Source: Hirschia sp964352025 (GTDB taxonomy: Bacteria > Pseudomonadota > Alphaproteobacteria > Caulobacterales > Hyphomonadaceae). From it: DNA of 64,000 nucleotides. The notes under the pieces were generated by a model. It was not told the DNA's origin and searched no databases. It saw nothing but the letters and a program-made list of their open reading frames with translations. The stretch lies in the NCBI GenBank assembly GCA_964352025.1, contig CAYGPZ010000004.1, positions 62,001-126,000 on the forward strand. The letters are read 5' to 3'. The position numbers were made by a program, and so were the translations under genes. Shown here in pieces: positions 35,702 to 45,292 of the stretch. Every line of letters starts with the position of its first letter. Position 1 is the stretch's first letter.

Positions 35702-38700
35702 CTAGAATTGTGCTCTTAAACCTAATCTGAAGATTCTACCTGTTTTATAAAGCAACTGTGTCCGATGCTTCGGTGCTTCACCATCCAAGGCATTTCCTTC
35801 ATCAAATGCAACAAAATCAGTTGTACCCAATGCGTCTGTTGGAAGCTCCAATTGGCGGCTCGTCCAGTAACGACGCAGTGGTTGATCTAGAAGGTTAGAT
35901 GCATCAAATGTCAGTGAAAAATTATCACTCAATTCATAAGCTGCTGAGAAATCCAAAGTCTCGCGACCTTCTTCCCATAGTGCACCATTATCAAATGCAC
36001 GATTGAGAAGAACATCTGACGCTCCTCCATAAGCTAAACGGATCTGATGGCCGCCATCCTGCCAATAAGCCGTTACATTATATGAATGCTCTGGTGTACG
36101 GGCAATTTGAAAGCTTGGCAGAACTTCACCAGGAGCTAGATCAGAAACTTCAGCCTCAAACGAGCTATCTTGATAAGTATAGTTTGCTGATACCCCTAGA
36201 CCAGACCATATGCCGGGAAGGAAAGTATAATTATGGGTATATTGCAATTCCAGCCCCATAATTTCTGCACCTGCAGCATTACGAACTTGGCTCGCATTAA
36301 ACCTTGCACAATGCTGCTCAGGTGTCCCAAAAATTGCATTTGCAACGTCCTGAGGGTCTCTTCCAACTTGCCAAGAACCGGTGATATGCGCAAAACAATT
36401 ATCGTGTGTTAGTTCGTCTGCCGATAGGATTAGACTATTTCCATCAACAGCTTCACCATTCTGGATCGCCCCCTTCACATCCGACAGATAGACAACCTGC
36501 TCTTCAGACTCTTCTAAGTTTGTAATATCTTTGTAGAACAATCCAAGAGACAACAATGCATCTTTAGCAAAGTACCACTCAAGCGATGTATCAATATTGA
36601 TAGATTCAAGAGGCTCCAGCTGAGTGTTGAACAGATTAACTGAGCTGAACTTTGTTGCTGGGCTACCCCAACCATTTTCACTGATTTGGAAACCAGGCCT
36701 TAGACTATCAATATTTGGACGTGTCATGGATTTTGATGCAGCAAAACGTGCAACTAAATTATCTGTCACCATCCAGTTGATATTCATGCTCGGCAAGAAG
36801 ACTTCGTATTCATGGGAACCCGCAGTAGGAACCGTATGAATATTATTGTTAATTGAAGTTAGAGCTTCGGCAGGACCACCTGGATCCGTTGTCACAAACC
36901 CTTCACCATTTGATGGATCGTCATCAAATGTCCAAAAGAAATTATTTGTAAAGAATGTGTTGTTCCAACGAATAAGCGCGTTACGTCCTCCGTCACCCGC
37001 ATCCAAGAAAGTGTCAGCATTGGCAAGGATCGGCTCAAAACATCCGCCATCAGGAACGAGGTTATCAATTCTTGTGTCATCAAGGAATGAAGTTGTTCCT
37101 TGGGTATCCACTCCCAATCCATCAATACGAGAATATCTATATTGATTGAAAACAGATACCTCTGCATTTTCATAGATAGGTGACGCAGCACACTCGGGCT
37201 TGGATGAATCTGACAGGCTTCTTAAGATACCCAAGTCAAATACACGCTGATTGCGTCCAAACCCTTCATTAAATGCACGCAAACCACCCGCACCAGTCGT
37301 CTCAACCTCAGTTTTCACATAGCGAAGACCGAAATTACCACTCACGCGGTCATCAAAAAATGAGAAATTTTGTTTTGCATAAAGTGCGATATTCTCAAAT
37401 TCAGCGCCACGCGTTGCTGAATCATCAAGATCGATAGCCAATTCAGGATCGGCAGCCACTAAATTGAAAACAGACTCAGCATCAAAGCTAACAAACCCAT
37501 CACTTAATGCATTGCGATTCACACCTATGCTTTCCCACAATGCTTCATCGTCTACTTTTCTCGCAAAGCCAGAGATCGGAGTTTGATCTAAAGCACCTCC
37601 AATAAACACCTCACGTCCCGTAACAGGATCAATGACCGAGACACCAACTTTTGTGTTTGTAACACTACCAGTTTGAGCGTCCGTAAACTTCTCTCTTTTT
37701 GTGTATTTTCCACCTAGTTCGATAGTCGTTAACCCGAACCTATTGAGGTCGTAGTCCAGATCAATGAACGCAGTTGTTTGTTCATCTTTAACAGCAGTTA
37801 CAGTCTGAGATAGACTATTGATAGATTGTGCTAAAACATCATCTGGATTGTACCCAGTTAACGATACATTATCGGCGCTTCGGTTATTAATTGCATTACC
37901 AATTACACCAACATATCCCTCAGCTGCAGCATCCGCGATTTCTTGCGGTGTTGGTTCATTGATGAACCTACCACGATCAAGAAAGCCTGTACCAACATAT
38001 GGCTGACACACACCCGAGCTACAATCGGTACCAATAGGCTGAATTCCTCCTGTTGTCCCTACTGGACCAGCAGCAAACCTAAGATAGGCGGGGTTTTCTC
38101 TAGACTGAACACTCATCCAAATCTGTTGATCAGGAATACGCTCAGCAGATTGAAAGCTACCGCCTAATTTCACACGTAAGTTATCAGTAAACTCATGGTT
38201 TAACTCAGCCGAAATTGTTTTGCTTTCATTCTCAAAACGCGCAACTGACGAGTTCAAATCTGCGGTCTGAAAACGGTTTATAACTCTAGTATATGTACGT
38301 GTGTCTGTATCAATTCCGTACCAATCAGCCTGCGGATCAGAAAATGTTGGCGCAATACCAAAAGCATTACCTGGAGCATTTAATGGGCTAACGAATATTG
38401 GTGCCATTACAGGGTTATTATTATCATCCAGACTTGGTACCAAATCACCATTATCGTCAGCAACGAAAACCTGCCTCATAGGCACATTTCCGTTTTCATC
38501 CAAGACTGCTCTAAAGTTCACATTTGTATTTGATTGAGGTGTACGAATTCCAACCTCATCGGTCACATTGTCAATTGATTGAAGGGCGTAACTCAGATTA
38601 ACAGTCAAATCGGTTTTATCAGTTATTTGCCACTGCGCGCCAATATCTAATGCCTGCCTATCACGCTGCCCATTAAAAATACTATATTGAGAACGTGTTG

Positions 38701-39601
38701 GAGAAATACCCCAAATAGCTGTCTGATAAGGAAGGCTGGCCGCCGCCGAGACGCGAGCATTATAGTCAGCTATTTCTTCTTGAGTCGCACCTGCTCCGGG
38801 AACAGTTAAATCATGATCAGCTAGATTAAAATTATTTGTTATAAAATTGCCGTTTTGGTCAGTTGCGCCCCAAGTGTTGTGTGCGCGAAAATCATCGTTA
38901 CGAAGTTGATCACGTCTTATTGAATTTGTTTCATCAACGACAGAAACGATAATCCCAAATTTGTCGTCAAAGAATTTCTCCGAAACAACGCCTGACAATT
39001 TGTGATTAGTTTCACCAGCCAGATCATTATATCGACCTTGTACTGAAAAATTTCTGACGTCTTCTTCGATTTCCAAAGGCTTACGGGTTGTCAAGTTGAC
39101 CAGACCACCAAGAGAACCTTCTTCGTCATCAGCCGCTGGAGTTTTGATAACCTCAACCTTAGACAACACATCAGAGGAATAACTAGACAAGTCCACAGCC
39201 TGTCCAAACTCTGTAGTACCAAGCGCAGCACCATTCAATGTGATGACGGTTTGGTCCGGGCTCGCTCCACGTATAGAGATCAAGGAACCTTCACCGTCGA
39301 CCGAAGACATGCTTACACCAGAAACTCTGTTCAAAGCCTCCGCTATATTTTGGTCTGTAGACTTACCAATGTCCTCAGCGTTGATAGTGTCAACGATTTT
39401 CGATGCATTTCTCTTGTCTAAAACAGACTGAGAAATACTTCCCGCGATCCCTGTTACAACAATTGTATCGAGTACTTTTTCGCTACTATTTTCAGTTGAT
39501 GTCGATTGTGTCTCTTGCGCCATCATAGCTGGAGCGGCAAGCGCATGTATTGCTATTAAAGATGCTGCAGACAGTAGTTTATTCTTATTGATGTATTTCA
39601 C
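35702..39601 (-). CDS. Very large TonB-dependent receptor (Caulobacter-type)
   Basis: A 1299-residue outer-membrane receptor, longer than the usual 700-1000. Signal peptide: KYINKNK then LLSAASLIAIHALAAPAMMAQ. It has a TonB box (LDTIVVTGI), a plug with DIGKSTDQNIAEALNRVSGV, and a barrel ending FRLGLRAQF. I start at GTG 39601 because AGGGGAG lies about seven bases upstream and the signal peptide then begins correctly; upstream in-frame ATGs would put 28 polar residues before it. There is no STN domain. The plug motif matches glycan and oligosaccharide receptors of Caulobacterales, which fits the GH2 enzyme and sugar-acid genes nearby. Confidence 0.92.
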   Translation of the reverse strand: MKYINKNKLLSAASLIAIHALAAPAMMAQETQSTSTENSSEKVLDTIVVTGIAGSISQSVLDKRNASKIVDTINAEDIGKSTDQNIAEALNRVSGVSMSSVDGEGSLISIRGASPDQTVITLNGAALGTTEFGQAVDLSSYSSDVLSKVEVIKTPAADDEEGSLGGLVNLTTRKPLEIEEDVRNFSVQGRYNDLAGETNHKLSGVVSEKFFDDKFGIIVSVVDETNSIRRDQLRNDDFRAHNTWGATDQNGNFITNNFNLADHDLTVPGAGATQEEIADYNARVSAAASLPYQTAIWGISPTRSQYSIFNGQRDRQALDIGAQWQITDKTDLTVNLSYALQSIDNVTDEVGIRTPQSNTNVNFRAVLDENGNVPMRQVFVADDNGDLVPSLDDNNNPVMAPIFVSPLNAPGNAFGIAPTFSDPQADWYGIDTDTRTYTRVINRFQTADLNSSVARFENESKTISAELNHEFTDNLRVKLGGSFQSAERIPDQQIWMSVQSRENPAYLRFAAGPVGTTGGIQPIGTDCSSGVCQPYVGTGFLDRGRFINEPTPQEIADAAAEGYVGVIGNAINNRSADNVSLTGYNPDDVLAQSINSLSQTVTAVKDEQTTAFIDLDYDLNRFGLTTIELGGKYTKREKFTDAQTGSVTNTKVGVSVIDPVTGREVFIGGALDQTPISGFARKVDDEALWESIGVNRNALSDGFVSFDAESVFNLVAADPELAIDLDDSATRGAEFENIALYAKQNFSFFDDRVSGNFGLRYVKTEVETTGAGGLRAFNEGFGRNQRVFDLGILRSLSDSSKPECAASPIYENAEVSVFNQYRYSRIDGLGVDTQGTTSFLDDTRIDNLVPDGGCFEPILANADTFLDAGDGGRNALIRWNNTFFTNNFFWTFDDDPSNGEGFVTTDPGGPAEALTSINNNIHTVPTAGSHEYEVFLPSMNINWMVTDNLVARFAASKSMTRPNIDSLRPGFQISENGWGSPATKFSSVNLFNTQLEPLESINIDTSLEWYFAKDALLSLGLFYKDITNLEESEEQVVYLSDVKGAIQNGEAVDGNSLILSADELTHDNCFAHITGSWQVGRDPQDVANAIFGTPEQHCARFNASQVRNAAGAEIMGLELQYTHNYTFLPGIWSGLGVSANYTYQDSSFEAEVSDLAPGEVLPSFQIARTPEHSYNVTAYWQDGGHQIRLAYGGASDVLLNRAFDNGALWEEGRETLDFSAAYELSDNFSLTFDASNLLDQPLRRYWTSRQLELPTDALGTTDFVAFDEGNALDGEAPKHRTQLLYKTGRIFRLGLRAQF

Positions 39602-39922
39602 TTTATTCTCCCCTAACCACACTTTCGAATTAAGTTTCATCCCCATGGAACGGAACAAGAAATGCAGTTTTTTATTTATTTTCAAACATTTAGAGGCTCA
39701 ATTAAGCATATTCGTAAAGCTGAAAATCAGCTATGAACCACCACTTCACAGCAATGCTTACCGAGTCCTATTTTATGCTATTATAGCAATACATAGCCTT
39801 TGAATAACGTCAAGCTCTTGTTGCTATAATTGATACAAAAAAATTAGGAGTTGTAAAAATAGTTAGCTAGGGGAAACGTTATCTCCCCCAAAATTTGTTC
39901 TCGAAACACAAAACCTTCCAAC
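39602..39922 (-). promoter_or_regulatory. Promoter region of the large TonB receptor
   Basis: The region holds no gene. On the minus strand TTGCTATAAT (39789 to 39780) gives an extended -10 (TG-n-TATAAT) about 180 bp before the GTG, inside a perfect 13-bp palindrome TGCTATTATAGCA (39776-39788). A further TTGCTATAAT lies at 39831-39840 on the plus strand. Confidence 0.45.
39776..39840. repeat. YYGCTATA motif pair upstream of large TonB receptor
   Basis: A palindromic copy (39776-39789) and a second copy (39831-39840) in opposite orientation. Because TGnTATAAT is also the extended -10 consensus, promoter and operator functions may overlap here. Confidence 0.45.
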
Positions 39923-39928
39923 AAAAAA

Positions 39929-39957
39929 ACTCCCGCGCGACAGTGTCGTGCGGGAGT
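39929..39957. terminator. Strong bidirectional rho-independent terminator
   Basis: ACTCCCGC-g-CGACA-g-TGTCG-t-GCGGGAGT is an almost perfect GC-rich hairpin, with seven A/T bases on one side and five T on the other. It terminates the GH2 gene (minus strand, stop at 39994) and insulates the receptor promoter. Confidence 0.9.
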
Positions 39958-39993
39958 TTTTAGTTCGATAAATTTAAATCGTTTTATCGAGAC

Positions 39994-42888
39994 CTACTGC
40001 ACTAAGATCAACGCTGCAGCATCGCCTGTCTCACCATATTCATCTCTTGAATGAATTTCAGCACGAGCAACTTTTGACAAATTCAAACCCTCAATAGTCG
40101 CAAAATTAGACTGAGCAATATTAACCTCAAACACCTCAGATCCAGTATCAGTATAAGTCACTATTTTATAGCCAGTTGCCCGATCGATCGGCTCTAGAAA
40201 CAGCACTGCGTCCCCATCACCATCAACAAGCTGAGCATTCTCTGGCGGCAAAATACCTTGATCTCCCAGAAGCTCAACACGGTATTCATCCGTCCACTCA
40301 CTATCAACGCGACCAGTCACCAATCTACGCAGTTTAAAATAATGGGGCTTCCCATTCTCAATAGCTGGAATGCGCGCTGCTCCATGCGTTTCAATCAAAT
40401 TCGTCTGGGTATAATTTCCAGCCTCTAGACCATATTGAATTTCATATCTGAAATCATTGCGCTCAGATGAATAACCAATATGAAACGCGTCTGTCTTACC
40501 GGATACATCCCAGATAACAGGTGGCAATTCATCATTATCTGTAGAAGCTGTCATCTCGACATTGGCAGGCGCACTACGTCCGGCTTTGTTAATTCCAACT
40601 AACTCAAGCTTATAGTGATGATATGGTTTCAAACCAGTAATTTCTGCAAACTCGTTGATTGTCGGTCCACTCGTAAAGACATTCCCCGCTTCATCGGTCA
40701 AAGTCAGCTCATGCTCTATTGCATTATCTGATTTATCGAACACCACTCGAATCGTGTCTATTGATGAATGAGTAGCTCTAATGACAGGACTTTCAGGCGC
40801 AGTTTGATCAACACGATCATACAACACTTCATAGCCCATAGGGTCGATCAAGCTAACCAGAGCACTTGCATAATCGCTTGGCACATCAAAAGACACATTG
40901 AATGCATCATCACCAGGCGAAATAGTTGGCAGTTTCTGACTTCCCGCCCCGACCAGACTTCCATCAGCTGCACTTGCCTTCCATACCAATCTATAGTCAC
41001 GCATGATATGTGCTGGAAACGTATTTGAACCTCTCGGCTTAACACTCACATCAAGCTTCCCTGCACTATCAGCAACGTCAACAGCCTCTACCGGCGCATA
41101 AAATTTCTGAATTTTATGAAATCCGCGCTTTGGTGCTCTGTAAGCTGTCAACACTCCCCAACTACGGTTTTCAGACTGAGGCGTCGTCCAAGTTGCCTTT
41201 GAATCCTTCCAATTGCTTCGATAATCACTGAATGCAAAAAATGAAGTTCCGATCAGATAAGGATGCTTACGCAAATCTCCCATCATTTCTTCAGGATCCA
41301 TCACAGAGAGATTTGGATCCTCTGAATCCAACTTGGTTCCTATCTCCGAGAAGAATATAGGCTTGTCTGGGTGATACCCACGTACAACCTTCAAACGCTC
41401 TTCATGGTCATTATATTTATTAAACATAATGATATCAGAGTACTGCGCAGGATCATTTTCCTGAAAATCAGCAGAGTATGAAATGTAGACGCCAAGACGA
41501 GAAGGATCGAGTTTCTTCGCATGCGCAATAGCGGTTTCAACATATTCGTTGGCTAGAGGGTTCTTGTTTAGATCACCAATCTCATTCCCCACACTCCAGG
41601 CAACAATTGATGGGTGATTATAACGTGCTTCCACCATTTTCTCGAGCCAAAGCTTAGGTGTCGGATGATCAGGATCTACCATGCGGTCTTTCCCCCACAA
41701 ACCAACCTCTTCAACGAGCAAGAAACCAACTTCATCAAGATAATCAAGATATTCTTTGGGTAAGTTCGGCCCAGACAACCTCGCAAAGTTCGCATTCATA
41801 GACTTCAAAAGATCGACATCTTCTTTAATACGCGACAGTGGAAGCGCATTTCCGTCAAAGCGATCCTCGGGCACCATGTTAAAGCCAACCAATCGAACAG
41901 CTTCTCCATTTAAAAACAGCTGCTGCCCCTTAACTTCAACTTTACGAATACCGAAGCGATCAGTCACAGCATGAACATCTTGTCCATTCTCGATAATTTT
42001 TGCTTCAATATTATACAGATTTGGATCGTTAAAATGCCAAAGCTCGACTAAATCTGATGGCAATTCAATCGTTTCGGCTACATCTAATTCAGCGCCTGCA
42101 GTTATAGAATAAACTCCTTCGCCAACCTTTTCGGCGATGACTTCACCATCTCGCAATACTGACAATTTAACTGCCAGACCGTCACGCGCAGCAGATGATG
42201 AAATTGAAGTTTTTACATTGAGTTTAGCACTACCAGTCTCTAAATTCGGATCGGCAAAAACATGCACATGCTCAATGCGAGTCTCAGGTGTTATTTCAAG
42301 GTAAACTGGACGGCGTATCCCACCCCAGTTCCAAACGGCACCGCGCTTAACGCGATTATTTACTTTGACAACAAGAGTGTTTTCTTCCTGAAGGACTTCA
42401 TCTAATTCAAAACCAAAGGGGATAAACCCCAACTTGTTTTCACCTAACTTTTGTCCATTCAGCCAGATTTCAGAATCGTGATAAACACTATCAAATGCTA
42501 GGCGAACGCGCTGACCACTCCAAGCTGGATCAGCCTTGAAAGACGTACGATACCATGCATCCCCTGTGTAATCATGGTACTCATCGACGATATCCCACAC
42601 CCCAGGAACTTCCATCGAGTCCCAGTTTTGAGTGTCCAACTCAGCATTGCTCCACCCTAACTGCTCGCCTTTTTTATAAGGATCAGTTTGGAACGCCCAT
42701 TTCCGTGACAAAGAGTGTTTTTGCGTTTCAGTTTGATGAACTTTATTTAGCTCCAGATCGACACTCTCAGATGGTGCATTCACTTTCAAAAGTGAATTCC
42801 CCTGACAACCGACCATTGCCACTAAACATATCCCAAATCCACAGAACGAACGCGCAAAGCCCGCAAACGTTTTTGACTTACTTATCAT
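39994..42888 (-). CDS. Glycoside hydrolase family 2 lipoprotein (beta-galactosidase/glucuronidase-like)
   Basis: A 964-residue enzyme. ATG 42888 begins a lipoprotein signal with Cys28 after AMVG. A GH2 sugar-binding domain (about 60-200), an immunoglobulin-like middle domain (to ~320) and a TIM barrel (to ~620) follow. The acid/base is Glu436 in SVGNE and the nucleophile Glu515 in FFSEIG. The last ~300 residues look like two or three fibronectin type III-like beta domains. It would cleave beta-linked galactose, glucuronate or mannose from oligosaccharides in the periplasm or at the outer membrane. It is divergent from the aldolase-dehydratase operon, so the released sugar probably enters it. 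The exact specificity cannot be read by eye. Confidence 0.9.
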   Translation of the reverse strand: MISKSKTFAGFARSFCGFGICLVAMVGCQGNSLLKVNAPSESVDLELNKVHQTETQKHSLSRKWAFQTDPYKKGEQLGWSNAELDTQNWDSMEVPGVWDIVDEYHDYTGDAWYRTSFKADPAWSGQRVRLAFDSVYHDSEIWLNGQKLGENKLGFIPFGFELDEVLQEENTLVVKVNNRVKRGAVWNWGGIRRPVYLEITPETRIEHVHVFADPNLETGSAKLNVKTSISSSAARDGLAVKLSVLRDGEVIAEKVGEGVYSITAGAELDVAETIELPSDLVELWHFNDPNLYNIEAKIIENGQDVHAVTDRFGIRKVEVKGQQLFLNGEAVRLVGFNMVPEDRFDGNALPLSRIKEDVDLLKSMNANFARLSGPNLPKEYLDYLDEVGFLLVEEVGLWGKDRMVDPDHPTPKLWLEKMVEARYNHPSIVAWSVGNEIGDLNKNPLANEYVETAIAHAKKLDPSRLGVYISYSADFQENDPAQYSDIIMFNKYNDHEERLKVVRGYHPDKPIFFSEIGTKLDSEDPNLSVMDPEEMMGDLRKHPYLIGTSFFAFSDYRSNWKDSKATWTTPQSENRSWGVLTAYRAPKRGFHKIQKFYAPVEAVDVADSAGKLDVSVKPRGSNTFPAHIMRDYRLVWKASAADGSLVGAGSQKLPTISPGDDAFNVSFDVPSDYASALVSLIDPMGYEVLYDRVDQTAPESPVIRATHSSIDTIRVVFDKSDNAIEHELTLTDEAGNVFTSGPTINEFAEITGLKPYHHYKLELVGINKAGRSAPANVEMTASTDNDELPPVIWDVSGKTDAFHIGYSSERNDFRYEIQYGLEAGNYTQTNLIETHGAARIPAIENGKPHYFKLRRLVTGRVDSEWTDEYRVELLGDQGILPPENAQLVDGDGDAVLFLEPIDRATGYKIVTYTDTGSEVFEVNIAQSNFATIEGLNLSKVARAEIHSRDEYGETGDAAALILVQ

Positions 42889-43222
42889 AAAAAAACACAC
42901 CCCTATTCCCAGCTTCACAAAAGCCAGTATATTTATATTTGTCACTTTAATAGCATCATATTATCTGATGTAAACTCATTCTCATCAATCGCCACAAGCT
43001 AAAATTGTATTTTAATTTCCCCGCTATACGAACATCTAAAAAATTATTGTTGACAATATTCGATGCTTTCAAATATTTTGAAATTGCTATAATTAAAACA
43101 AAAAACAGAGATTTTGCCTATTTGCAGTGTTTTATAATAAAGATGTCTATAACGTAAGTTCGGCAGTAAATTATTAGAAACGACGAATCTCACAAATCGA
43201 CACTTAGATATAAAGAACAAAA
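42889..43222. promoter_or_regulatory. Divergent promoter region of GH2 gene and sugar-acid operon
   Basis: A 334-bp AT-rich gap without a gene. TTGACA (43050-43055), a 17-bp near-palindrome TTTCAAATATTTTGAAA (43067-43083) and TTGCTATAAT (43084-43093, extended -10) lie in a row towards the aldolase gene. Confidence 0.45.
43020..43093. repeat. Two YYGCTATA motif copies in the divergent region
   Basis: CCCGCTATA (43020-43028) and TTGCTATAAT (43084-43093), both on the plus strand. They flank the TTTCAAATATTTTGAAA near-palindrome and lie about 132 bp from each gene start. Confidence 0.45.
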
Positions 43223-44128
43223 ATGAGCAAAGATTTTTCAGGCGTCTTACCTGTTGTGCCAACTCCATTTACAGATGACAACACAGTTGACCACGCCTCT
43301 CTCGCGAACGTTGTAAAATATGCTGTTTCTTCAGGTGCAAGCGCCCTTGTATACCCTGGTGTTGCTAGTGAAGACATTCAACTATCCGCTGAGGAACGCG
43401 CTGCGTGTATGGCAACAGTTGTTGAAGCCAATGATGGCCGCCTGCCAATAATCGCGGGTGTCAACTCGAATGAAGCTCCAGTCATGGTCGAAATGGCAAG
43501 CCTAATGTCTGACCTAGGTGCGACCGGCATTATGGCGATGGCTGTTCCATCAATGGCTGAAAAAGGGTTTGAATTTTGGTTTCAGAAAATCTCTGATGCG
43601 ACTGGGGGCTTGCCTATCGTCTTGCAAAACTTATTTGCCCCCCGTGGAGCAGACCTCAGCGCAAATGACATGTTGGACTTGTCCGAAAAAGTCGACGCAA
43701 TCCGTTTTGTAAAAGAAGAAGGTATTCCTTCCGGCCCGAAAGTAACTGCAGTCAGCAAAGGTGTTGGCAAAACTATTGATGCTGTCATTGGCGGTGGTGG
43801 TGCACGCTATGTATTTGAAGAATTGGAACGCGGCGCGATCGCGACAATGCCCGCTATTGAACTTCTCGAATTGCACGTTGAGTTGGTTAAAGCCTACCAA
43901 GACGGCAAAAGAGATGAAGCATTGGCACTTTACGAAAAAAGTCTTCCAATCCTTCTTATGCAAGCGCCTTACCGTATGCGATTGACAAAACTAGTCTTAA
44001 AACATCGCGGCATTATCAAAACTGACCATGTGAGAGAAAACCTGCCTGTTCTAGACGATATTTCAAAGAAACTCATTCTTGAAATGTACGACAATTTGGA
44101 ATTGGCCAAGGACACAGTTAATGCATAG
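43223..44128 (+). CDS. DapA-superfamily aldolase/lyase (probable keto-deoxy sugar acid aldolase)
   Basis: A 301-residue TIM-barrel class I aldolase of the dihydrodipicolinate synthase superfamily (VPTPFTDDNTVDHASLANVV near 11-30). The Schiff-base lysine is in RFVKEE (near residue 161). The catalytic Tyr of the YNxP motif is replaced: the sequence reads QNLFAPRG, so true DapA activity is unlikely. Members with changed motifs cleave or dehydrate 2-keto-3-deoxy sugar acids. It heads an operon with the MR/MLE dehydratase (8-bp overlap), the lactonase and the symporter, which supports cleavage of a keto-deoxy acid to pyruvate plus an aldehyde. Confidence 0.87.
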   Translation: MSKDFSGVLPVVPTPFTDDNTVDHASLANVVKYAVSSGASALVYPGVASEDIQLSAEERAACMATVVEANDGRLPIIAGVNSNEAPVMVEMASLMSDLGATGIMAMAVPSMAEKGFEFWFQKISDATGGLPIVLQNLFAPRGADLSANDMLDLSEKVDAIRFVKEEGIPSGPKVTAVSKGVGKTIDAVIGGGGARYVFEELERGAIATMPAIELLELHVELVKAYQDGKRDEALALYEKSLPILLMQAPYRMRLTKLVLKHRGIIKTDHVRENLPVLDDISKKLILEMYDNLELAKDTVNA

Positions 44129-45290
44129 CGCAATTACCAAAATTGAAACCTATGTATTTGAGCGCGAACCTAATGACGCCTATCTTGGCGACCTCTCAGA
44201 TGATGACATAATACTCAATGAACACCACTTTGTGCGGTCATTCAACGGCACGGTTTATCCTCAACGGGATAGATCGGTTGTTGTCAGAGTTGAAGATAAA
44301 AATGGTGTTGTCGGCTGGGGAGAAACCTACGGTCTGGTAGCTCCCAAAATAGTCGCAGCATTGATAGACGATTTATTTGGTCCATACCTAAAAGCCCTTC
44401 CTCCACAATCTCCTGATAAAGTCTGGGATGCCTTTTATTTATTGCAAAGAAACCGTGGTTATTGGGGCGGTTATCTGGCCGATACGTTTGCGGCAATAGA
44501 TATTGCGCTTTGGGACCTTCATGCTCGCGCAGGTGGTCATAGTATCCAAGCAGCTCTCGGCGCACCGGGGACAGGAATTGTCAAAGGTTATGTGTCTGGA
44601 CTTCCTAAGAAGACCACAGAAGAACGTGTGGAGTTAGCCCAATCTTGGAAAGAAAAAGGATTTAACGAGCTTAAAATTCCGATTAGCGCAACCAATAAAG
44701 GTGATGTCGCGAGTGAGTTTGAAGCACTTCGCATTGGACTTGGAGAAGACCATAAAATTGCTCTCGATATGCATTGGACAAAGTCAGCAGCAGAGACGAT
44801 TGCGTTAGAAGAATCCATTCGACCTTTCAATCCTTGGTTCATTGAAGCTCCTACGATTCCTGAAGATATTGACGCTCAGATTGAAATAGGAACGACTATT
44901 CAAACACCGCTGGCAATTGGTGAAGAATGGCGCACGGAATGGGACTACAAACAACGTCAAAAAGCCTGTCAGATTGTCCAACCAGAAATGGGTCACACCG
45001 GCATTACGCAGTTCGCACGCATTGGGAAATTAGCAAAAGCAAATAACGCTAAAATCATGCCTCACGCGACCATCGGGCTAGGCATATTTATGGCTGCTAG
45101 CTTGCGCGCATCTCTTGCGGTTGGCGTAGAGGCTCACGAATTCCAGCACACAATTTATCATCGTAATGGAGCACTTTTAGACGGTGTTGCACCAACAGAT
45201 AAAGGCGAATTCTTCATTCCCGACACACCAGGACATGGTGTTGAACCGAATGCAGATGGCCTAAAACACCTGACCCTTCTCGAGGTATAA
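44121..45290 (+). CDS. Enolase-superfamily (MR/MLE) sugar-acid dehydratase
   Basis: A 389-residue member of the mandelate racemase/muconate lactonizing enzyme subgroup. The metal ligands are Asp216 (ALDMHW), Glu242 (IEAPT) and Glu268 (IGEEW); a barrel lysine is at Lys185 (LKIPI) and the general His at His315 (MPHATIG). This set is seen in galactonate, rhamnonate and gluconate dehydratases, which convert an aldonate into a 2-keto-3-deoxy acid. I start at ATG 44121, which overlaps the aldolase stop by eight bases. With dgoK and the aldolase it forms a De Ley-Doudoroff-like route; galactonate is the most likely substrate but is not proved. Confidence 0.88.
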   Translation: MHSAITKIETYVFEREPNDAYLGDLSDDDIILNEHHFVRSFNGTVYPQRDRSVVVRVEDKNGVVGWGETYGLVAPKIVAALIDDLFGPYLKALPPQSPDKVWDAFYLLQRNRGYWGGYLADTFAAIDIALWDLHARAGGHSIQAALGAPGTGIVKGYVSGLPKKTTEERVELAQSWKEKGFNELKIPISATNKGDVASEFEALRIGLGEDHKIALDMHWTKSAAETIALEESIRPFNPWFIEAPTIPEDIDAQIEIGTTIQTPLAIGEEWRTEWDYKQRQKACQIVQPEMGHTGITQFARIGKLAKANNAKIMPHATIGLGIFMAASLRASLAVGVEAHEFQHTIYHRNGALLDGVAPTDKGEFFIPDTPGHGVEPNADGLKHLTLLEV

Positions 45291-45292
45291 TA

